From: Tannockella sp964369175
GTDB taxonomy: Bacteria > Bacillota_I > Bacilli_A > Erysipelotrichales > Coprobacillaceae
Direction: 5' to 3'
Assembly (NCBI GenBank): GCA_964369175.1
Contig: CAYJEM010000023.1
Location: 1 to 29,146 of the forward strand
DNA: 29,146 nucleotides
Shown here: one piece after another, positions 26,216 to 29,146 of the stretch
Layout: the number at the start of each line of letters is the position of its first letter
How positions within the stretch are numbered: the first letter of the stretch is position 1
The notes under the pieces: generated by a model
The model's database searches: none
Told to the model about the DNA's origin: nothing
The model's input: the letters and a program-made list of their open reading frames with translations, nothing else
Made by a program: the position numbers and the translations under genes

Positions 26216-27046
26216 CTATGTTATATAATCAATTTCTAATTCTTGCTTTACATCTGGATAATATAAAGAATAATATCGTAATGCCAGTAATTCCACTGCT
26301 GTTAACATTGCATGTTTTCCAGTTTTTCGACACTTTTCATTACCAATATATATTGTGTAATCAATAGGTATTCCTAAGTTAGCATTTTCATTACTTGTAA
26401 TAAGTATAATTTTTGCTTTTGATTTCTTTAAATACTGTAATCCTTTATGGGCATTATGTAAGTAATATCCATTTACTGAAAAGATGATGGCTACATCCCC
26501 TTCTTTAAGCTCTTTAGCACATTCTACCTGTCTGTTAATATCCATATGAGCAACAACGAATTTCTCTAACATTAACAAATCTGTTTGTAGATGAATTGCT
26601 GCAGAATGTGAAAACTGAGTTCCAAATAATGCAACATTTTTACTTATATATATTAAATGTAAAACTTTATCTATTGTATTCCAGTCAAGGTATAACTCTA
26701 AATTTAAAATATGATTGCTAATTTCTTTAGTATATTTTTTAGTTGTCAAAGACGGGTTTTCCTTCATTGACGTAATAGGTATCTTTACAAGATTATTAAA
26801 CGTCTTTGATCCAGACGTGAAATCATAACATTCTTGTTTTAAGTGAGCATAATTTTCATATCCTAACGCTCTACAAAATCTTGATATTGTTGCTGGCGAT
26901 ACAAAACACTCCTTTGCCAATTGACTAATCCCCATAGTTGCAATTTTTCTAAAGTTATGTGCCATGTACCATGCAATATTATAGTTAGTATCAGATTCAC
27001 TAGCTGTATCTAAAAAGATTATTAAACGATAAAATAGTTTTTTCAA
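26216..27046 (-). CDS. RpiR/MurR-family transcriptional regulator
   Basis: A 276-aa regulator. An N-terminal helix-turn-helix of the RpiR type (about residues 20-75: ATMGISQLAKECFVSPATISRFCRALGY) is followed by a C-terminal SIS sugar-phosphate isomerase fold (about 110-260), which usually senses a phosphorylated sugar. The frame is open to a GTG at 27064, but that start would bury the AAGGAGG site; TTG 27046, eight bases after it, is the likely start. It heads the fumarase operon and has its own promoter with an overlapping palindrome, suggesting autoregulation. Its effector and whether it controls the fumarase genes are unknown. Confidence 0.88.
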   Translation of the reverse strand: MKKLFYRLIIFLDTASESDTNYNIAWYMAHNFRKIATMGISQLAKECFVSPATISRFCRALGYENYAHLKQECYDFTSGSKTFNNLVKIPITSMKENPSLTTKKYTKEISNHILNLELYLDWNTIDKVLHLIYISKNVALFGTQFSHSAAIHLQTDLLMLEKFVVAHMDINRQVECAKELKEGDVAIIFSVNGYYLHNAHKGLQYLKKSKAKIILITSNENANLGIPIDYTIYIGNEKCRKTGKHAMLTAVELLALRYYSLYYPDVKQELEIDYIT

Positions 27047-27071
27047 TTTCGCGCCCTCCTTCACTTGATAA

Positions 27072-27100
27072 ATTATACACTAATTTATAATATATGTGTA
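27072..27100 (-). promoter_or_regulatory. Promoter of the rpiR-fumAB-carboxypeptidase operon
   Basis: On the minus strand TACACA (complement of 27095-27100), a 17-nt spacer and a perfect TATAAT (complement of 27072-27077) lie about 25 bp before the TTG start of the regulator. Confidence 0.6.
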
Positions 27101-27108
27101 TATCATAA
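27085..27108. promoter_or_regulatory. Palindromic operator candidate over the rpiR -35 box
   Basis: TTATAATATA, four bases, then TATATCATAA form a 10-bp inverted repeat with one mismatch. It covers the -35 box of the regulator's own promoter, the geometry expected for autorepression by a dimeric HTH protein. AT-rich palindromes arise easily in this genome, so the call is tentative. Confidence 0.4.
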
Positions 27109-27130
27109 TATGACAATCTTTATTTTAAAA

Positions 27131-27185
27131 TCACATATTTCTTGACAGAATGTTTATATTCAAGACACATTTCTTTTCTATACTA
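27131..27185 (+). repeat. Tandem repeat, upstream block, copy 1
   Basis: These 55 nt are identical to 27307-27361, a period of 176 bp. The block holds TTGACA (27142-27147), an imperfect inverted repeat TCTTGA/TCAAGA (27140-27165), direct repeats TTCTTGACAG and TTCAAGACAC 20 bp apart, and a -10 box TATACT (27179-27184). It acts as the promoter region of the small RNA unit. Confidence 0.9.
27179..27184 (+). promoter_or_regulatory. -10 box of small RNA copy 1
   Basis: TATACT sits about 7 nt before the predicted RNA 5' end at 27191. The hexamer at the proper -35 distance (ATATTC) is poor, whereas TTGACA is 31 nt away, too far to be its partner. This suggests an activator-dependent promoter that uses the repeated TTCNNGACA sequence further upstream. 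Confidence 0.5.
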
Positions 27186-27190
27186 TAGCT

Positions 27191-27291
27191 TGTAGTTAAG
27201 ATTTTTTCATTTTCCCTTAATAATATAATAATAAAACTACAATGCCAATTCCCTATGGCATATACCAGACATTCCCTAGTCTGGTTTTTTT
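27191..27291 (+). ncRNA. Candidate UCCC-motif small RNA, copy 1 (complete)
   Basis: A predicted RNA of about 100 nt with three structural parts. (a) An 8-bp basal stem TTGTAGTT/AACTACAA (27190-27197 with 27235-27242) encloses a 37-nt unpaired loop holding TTCCCTTA (27212-27219). (b) A 6-bp hairpin ATGCCA/TGGCAT (27242-27261) has loop ATTCCCTA. (c) A 6-bp hairpin CCAGAC/GTCTGG (27265-27284) has the identical loop ATTCCCTA and seven Ts, forming the terminator. Two different stems with the same loop, plus a third C-rich single strand, point to a function for the loop sequence: pairing with purine-rich ribosome sites, as known for Listeria LhrC and staphylococcal UCCC-motif sRNAs. No coding role is supported. 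Homology to those RNAs is not claimed, only similar design. Confidence 0.65.
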
Positions 27292-27296
27292 ATTGT
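27237..27296 (+). repeat. Tandem repeat, hairpin block, copy 1
   Basis: This 60-nt block recurs at 27462-27522 with a single difference, seven versus eight Ts in the terminator tail. It contains both hairpins of the small RNA. Confidence 0.9.
27265..27291 (+). terminator. Intrinsic terminator of small RNA copy 1
   Basis: CCAGAC / GTCTGG stem with loop ATTCCCTA and a run of seven Ts (27285-27291). Confidence 0.85.
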
Positions 27297-27306
27297 CTTT
27301 TTGCTT

Positions 27307-27361
27307 TCACATATTTCTTGACAGAATGTTTATATTCAAGACACATTTCTTTTCTATACTA
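27307..27361 (+). repeat. Tandem repeat, upstream block, copy 2 (ends at gap)
   Basis: An exact copy of 27131-27185 including TTGACA (27318-27323) and the -10 box TATACT (27355-27360). It is cut by the run of Ns one base after the -10 box. Confidence 0.9.
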
Positions 27362-27461
27362 NNNNNNNNNNNNNNNNNNNNNNNNNNNNNNNNNNNNNNN
27401 NNNNNNNNNNNNNNNNNNNNNNNNNNNNNNNNNNNNNNNNNNNNNNNNNNNNNNNNNNNNN
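27362..27461. other. Assembly gap of exactly 100 N inside the repeat array
   Basis: One hundred Ns, a conventional placeholder length. If only one further repeat unit is present, the missing sequence should be 51 nt, the distance between the two blocks in copy 1. If more units exist, the real gap would be longer by multiples of 176 nt. Confidence 0.95.
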
Positions 27462-27522
27462 CTACAATGCCAATTCCCTATGGCATATACCAGACATTCC
27501 CTAGTCTGGTTTTTTTTATTGT
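27462..27522 (+). ncRNA. Candidate UCCC-motif small RNA, last copy, 3' part
   Basis: The 3' half of a second or later copy: CTACAA from the basal stem, hairpin ATGCCA/TGGCAT (27467-27486) and terminator hairpin CCAGAC/GTCTGG (27490-27509), both with loop ATTCCCTA, then eight Ts (27510-27517). All stems and loops are unchanged relative to copy 1. The 5' half lies in the assembly gap. The T-run overlaps the stop codon of the convergent dipeptidase gene. Confidence 0.6.
27490..27517 (+). terminator. Intrinsic terminator of the last small RNA copy
   Basis: The same CCAGAC/GTCTGG stem and ATTCCCTA loop as the first copy, with a T-run of eight (27510-27517). Confidence 0.85.
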
Positions 27523-28490
27523 AAAATTTCTTGGAATACACGCATAGCATTTTTATACATAATCTTATCAATGTCCTCTTGACTAAACCCGGCTTGCAAT
27601 AAACCATCAAGTAAAAGGTTCATCATAGAGGCATCTTTTATTTCTAATGTATCCCCTATGCCATCAAAATCACTACCAATTGCAACTACATCAATACCAC
27701 CAATTGTTACAATATGCTTAATATGTTTGATTAAATCTTTAACATAAGTATAGTTACCTGCAGTAGTTACAAACAGTGAACAAAAGTTTATCCCTACAAC
27801 ACCGCTTCGCTTTGCGATGGCACGAATCATATCATCAGTTAAATTCCGTCCCACATTCGTTATTTCCATTGCATTACTATGTGATGCAATAAAAGGCTTT
27901 TGGGTATGTTTTAAGACATCATAAAAAACTGCATCACTAGCATGTGATACATCAATTATGATTCCAAGCCTTTCCATTTCTTGGATATATGCTATTCCAT
28001 GCTTGCTAAGGCCATCGATTTTATTACGAGTAGTATATCCATTATTTTTATTTGCATCAACATTTGGGTGTCCGATACAGTTTGGATAGTTCCAAGTAAG
28101 CCCGATCATTCGAACACCTAAATTGTAGTAACTTTCAAGCATTGATAATTCACCATTACACACATCTCCTTCTTCCAAAGAAAGCAATGCACTTATTTTA
28201 TTGTTGTTGCTATTTTTAAGAATATCGTTGTAACAATGTATTAATTCAATATCATCCTTATTTTTTTCTATTTCAAAATGGAATCTTTCGATTCCTTTTT
28301 TAGCGCATTGTACGCGTCCACCCACAACGTGATAAGGTGTGAATATCGCAAATGTTTGTAACATATATTTTGATTTTTTCAAACGTTCAATATCAATATG
28401 AAGTTCGTTTTTCTTTAAACTATTTCCATATTCCTGTGATTCTGTTTCCATTAAACGTGTAATGGTATCACAATGTAAATCAACAATCAT
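27516..28490 (-). CDS. Membrane dipeptidase-type peptidase (M19, renal dipeptidase family)
   Basis: A 324-aa zinc peptidase of the amidohydrolase superfamily that cleaves dipeptides, often with broad or D-residue specificity. Motifs in order: DLHCDT at residues 4-9 with the HxD metal pair, LSLEEGD with the bridging Glu, VSHAS, FIASHSNA with the second-metal histidines, NLTDDMIRAIAKRSGVVGINF, and IGSDFDG with the catalytic Asp. There is no signal peptide, so the enzyme is cytoplasmic here. It lies 10 bp after the small acidic protein gene and ends within the T-run of the convergent small RNA terminator. No minus-strand terminator is visible, so read-through would make antisense RNA to the repeat. 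Confidence 0.93.
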   Translation of the reverse strand: MIVDLHCDTITRLMETESQEYGNSLKKNELHIDIERLKKSKYMLQTFAIFTPYHVVGGRVQCAKKGIERFHFEIEKNKDDIELIHCYNDILKNSNNNKISALLSLEEGDVCNGELSMLESYYNLGVRMIGLTWNYPNCIGHPNVDANKNNGYTTRNKIDGLSKHGIAYIQEMERLGIIIDVSHASDAVFYDVLKHTQKPFIASHSNAMEITNVGRNLTDDMIRAIAKRSGVVGINFCSLFVTTAGNYTYVKDLIKHIKHIVTIGGIDVVAIGSDFDGIGDTLEIKDASMMNLLLDGLLQAGFSQEDIDKIMYKNAMRVFQEILQ

Positions 28491-28500
28491 TATCTCACTC

Positions 28501-28746
28501 CTATAGTTCTATATCTTTATAATCTTGAGTATATTCCTTAGCCTGTTTTAACCAATCACTTGCTTCATCCATCGCAAGATCATCAATCTCACCTTCAATA
28601 ATTCCTACTACAACCAAATGATAGACATCATATATACTTTGCCATAAATAATCTAGCACATTTTCAGTTGCATCTTGATCTGCCATTTCACTTTCTTGAT
28701 ATAATTCTAATTCTCTTCCTGATTTTATAAGTTGTTCTATTATCAT
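28501..28746 (-). CDS. Small acidic hypothetical protein, 81 aa
   Basis: I do not recognise it. It is soluble and strongly acidic, with many Glu/Asp and probably all-helical structure, including EMADQDATENVLDYLWQSIYDVYHL and a DEASDWLKQAKEY helix. It has no cysteine or metal motif. It is the first gene of a two-gene unit with the M19 dipeptidase, behind AAGGGAAT seven bases before ATG. That ribosome site is complementary to the small RNA loops at 27248 and 27271. Confidence 0.75.
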   Translation of the reverse strand: MIIEQLIKSGRELELYQESEMADQDATENVLDYLWQSIYDVYHLVVVGIIEGEIDDLAMDEASDWLKQAKEYTQDYKDIEL

Positions 28747-28750
28747 ATAT

Positions 28751-28758
28751 ATTCCCTT
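28751..28758 (-). promoter_or_regulatory. Ribosome site complementary to small RNA loop
   Basis: The minus-strand AAGGGAAT is the Shine-Dalgarno region of the 81-aa acidic protein. Seven bases (AGGGAAT, 28751-28757) are a perfect antisense match to ATTCCCT in both hairpin loops of the repeat RNA. The pairing is a prediction and could be chance. Confidence 0.4.
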
Positions 28759-28761
28759 CTA

Positions 28762-28770
28762 TGTTATAAT
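28762..28770 (+). promoter_or_regulatory. Extended -10 promoter of the 81-aa Cys protein
   Basis: TGTTATAAT is an extended -10 with perfect TATAAT; the -35 region is poor. Transcription would begin near 28777, giving a leader of about 34 nt. Confidence 0.55.
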
Positions 28771-28777
28771 ATAATTA

Positions 28778-28786
28778 ATTATAGCA
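28778..28786 (-). promoter_or_regulatory. Extended -10 promoter of the acidic protein/dipeptidase unit
   Basis: The minus strand reads TGCTATAAT, a perfect extended -10. It lies 7 bp from the divergent plus-strand extended -10, so the two promoters overlap and probably compete. Confidence 0.55.
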
Positions 28787-28810
28787 CAAAATAATTAAGG
28801 AGGAACGAAT

Positions 28811-29056
28811 ATGAAAAAAGTAATTTCAGTTTTAGAAATCTTAAAAGTAAATACAAAGTTCAAAGATTTAGGTATTCCGTATTATTTAAAATCAAATGGT
28901 TCTTGTGGCTGTCAAGGTTTATTGTTACTTAGTCTTGGGGAAAAATATGCTGTTGAAGAGTTATGTGAAATAATAAATGAAACTCTTTTTGAACGTTTTT
29001 TAAAGGTAAAACCAGGTAAAGTTGTTGAAAAAGGATATGAATTAATTTTATTTTAA
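28811..29056 (+). CDS. Small Cys-containing hypothetical protein, 81 aa (possibly DUF3343-like)
   Basis: I am not sure of the family. The layout, with a short beta-alpha start, KFKDLGIPYYLKSNGSCGCQGLLL, then an alpha-beta tail, recalls DUF3343 proteins, in which a GIP segment is followed by a Ser/Cys-Gly turn and which accompany sulfur or selenium carrier genes. Three cysteines are present, two of them in a CGC motif (about 33-35). The gene is preceded by a strong AAGGAGGA site and an extended -10 promoter, and a tRNA gene follows. No sulfur or selenium gene is nearby to support the assignment. Confidence 0.75.
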   Translation: MKKVISVLEILKVNTKFKDLGIPYYLKSNGSCGCQGLLLLSLGEKYAVEELCEIINETLFERFLKVKPGKVVEKGYELILF

Positions 29057-29074
29057 CTTTTTTAAAAAAAGTTC

Positions 29075-29103
29075 TTGCACTACTACTATATTAATGCTAT
29101 TAT
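29075..29103 (+). promoter_or_regulatory. Promoter of the tRNA gene
   Basis: TTGCAC (29075-29080), a 17-nt spacer and TATTAT (29098-29103) preceded by TGC, an extended -10. The predicted start near 29110 is about 15 nt before the tRNA. Confidence 0.65.
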
Positions 29104-29124
29104 ATTAAGGCATTCACATGCAAT

Positions 29125-29146
29125 GCTTGAATAGCTCAGTTGGTAG
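29125..29146 (+). tRNA. tRNA gene, 5' part (acceptor and D arm), isotype undetermined
   Basis: GCTTGAA (acceptor strand), TA (positions 8-9), GCTC (D stem) and AGTTGGTAG (D loop) follow the canonical tRNA start exactly. The window ends before the anticodon, so the amino acid cannot be named. Confidence 0.85.

Noticed and set aside
27242..27509. CsrA-sponge reading of the minus strand, where loops become TAGGGAAT with ANGGA motifs
   Set aside because: The T-tracts and the -10 boxes are on the plus strand only; no minus-strand terminator or promoter is seen, and no csrA or flagellar gene is nearby.
27131..27522. CRISPR array or mobile-element end
   Set aside because: The repeat period is 176 bp, with internal hairpins and terminators, no spacers of regular length, no cas genes, no transposase and no target-site duplication.
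27242..27547. Open frames across the repeat and the N run, e.g. a peptide beginning MPIPYGIYQTFP in both copies
   Set aside because: There is no ribosome site before the ATG, the codons are the hairpin and terminator bases, and the T-run length differs by one between copies, which would shift the frame. The Ns create artificial length.
29054..29072. A/T palindrome AACTTTTTT/AAAAAAAGTT after the Cys protein as a terminator
   Set aside because: The stem is almost all A-T with no room for a loop and no following T-run, so it is unlikely to stop transcription.

Overview
The window is AT-rich, gene-dense DNA that reads with the standard bacterial code. It looks like a strictly anaerobic, low-GC Firmicute (Bacillota). 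An Erysipelotrichia/Coprobacillaceae-type gut organism is my best guess, inferred from gene content rather than from any marker gene. Support comes from the oxygen-sensitive enzymes (class III ribonucleotide reductase with its radical-SAM activase, two-subunit Fe-S fumarase, a B12-binding radical SAM protein), the V-type ATPase, the purine-rich Shine-Dalgarno sites and the U-tailed terminators.

Layout. (1) 1-2210: a minus-strand alpha-glucoside operon with a PTS EIICB, an unrecognised 4-TM membrane protein and the first codons of a GH4 6-phospho-alpha-glucosidase. Its promoter is overlapped by a cre site. (2) 2324-4070: a lone plus-strand asparagine-synthetase-like protein whose glutaminase site is degenerate. 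(3) 4069-6178: minus-strand AEC transporter, type I 3-dehydroquinate dehydratase and a small unknown protein. (4) 6230-14748: a complete nine-gene minus-strand V-type ATPase operon with an uncommon gene order. (5) 14827-16669: plus-strand three-domain aminopeptidase P. (6) 16671-17386: a membrane-anchored NERD-domain protein. (7) 17400-20247: nrdD-nrdG. (8) 20395-23512: a B12-binding/radical SAM/DUF4080 protein followed by a PurF paralogue that lacks the catalytic cysteine. (9) 23528-27108: an RpiR-type regulator, two-subunit fumarase and a VanY-like carboxypeptidase. (10) 27131-27522: an intergenic tandem repeat interrupted by a 100-N assembly gap. (11) 27516-28746: an M19 dipeptidase preceded by a small acidic protein, then a divergent small Cys-containing protein and the 5' end of a tRNA.

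Most interesting signal: the repeat in region 10 reads as at least two tandem copies of a roughly 100-nt small RNA gene on the plus strand. The complete copy has a -10 box, an 8-bp basal stem, a large loop with UUCCCUUA, and then two hairpins, the second a terminator, that carry the identical loop AUUCCCUA. Repeated C-rich loops in tandem sRNA copies are the architecture of the Listeria LhrC and staphylococcal UCCC-motif sRNAs, which act by pairing with Shine-Dalgarno sequences. The Shine-Dalgarno region of the next minus-strand operon (28751-28757) is a perfect 7-nt complement of the loop. A second theme is two unrelated Ntn-type amidotransferases in one window (AsnB-like and PurF-like), both of which have lost the nucleophilic cysteine.

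Several genes end inside their own terminators: stop codons sit in the stem, loop or U-tract of terminators at 6230, 17414, 23552 and 27516.
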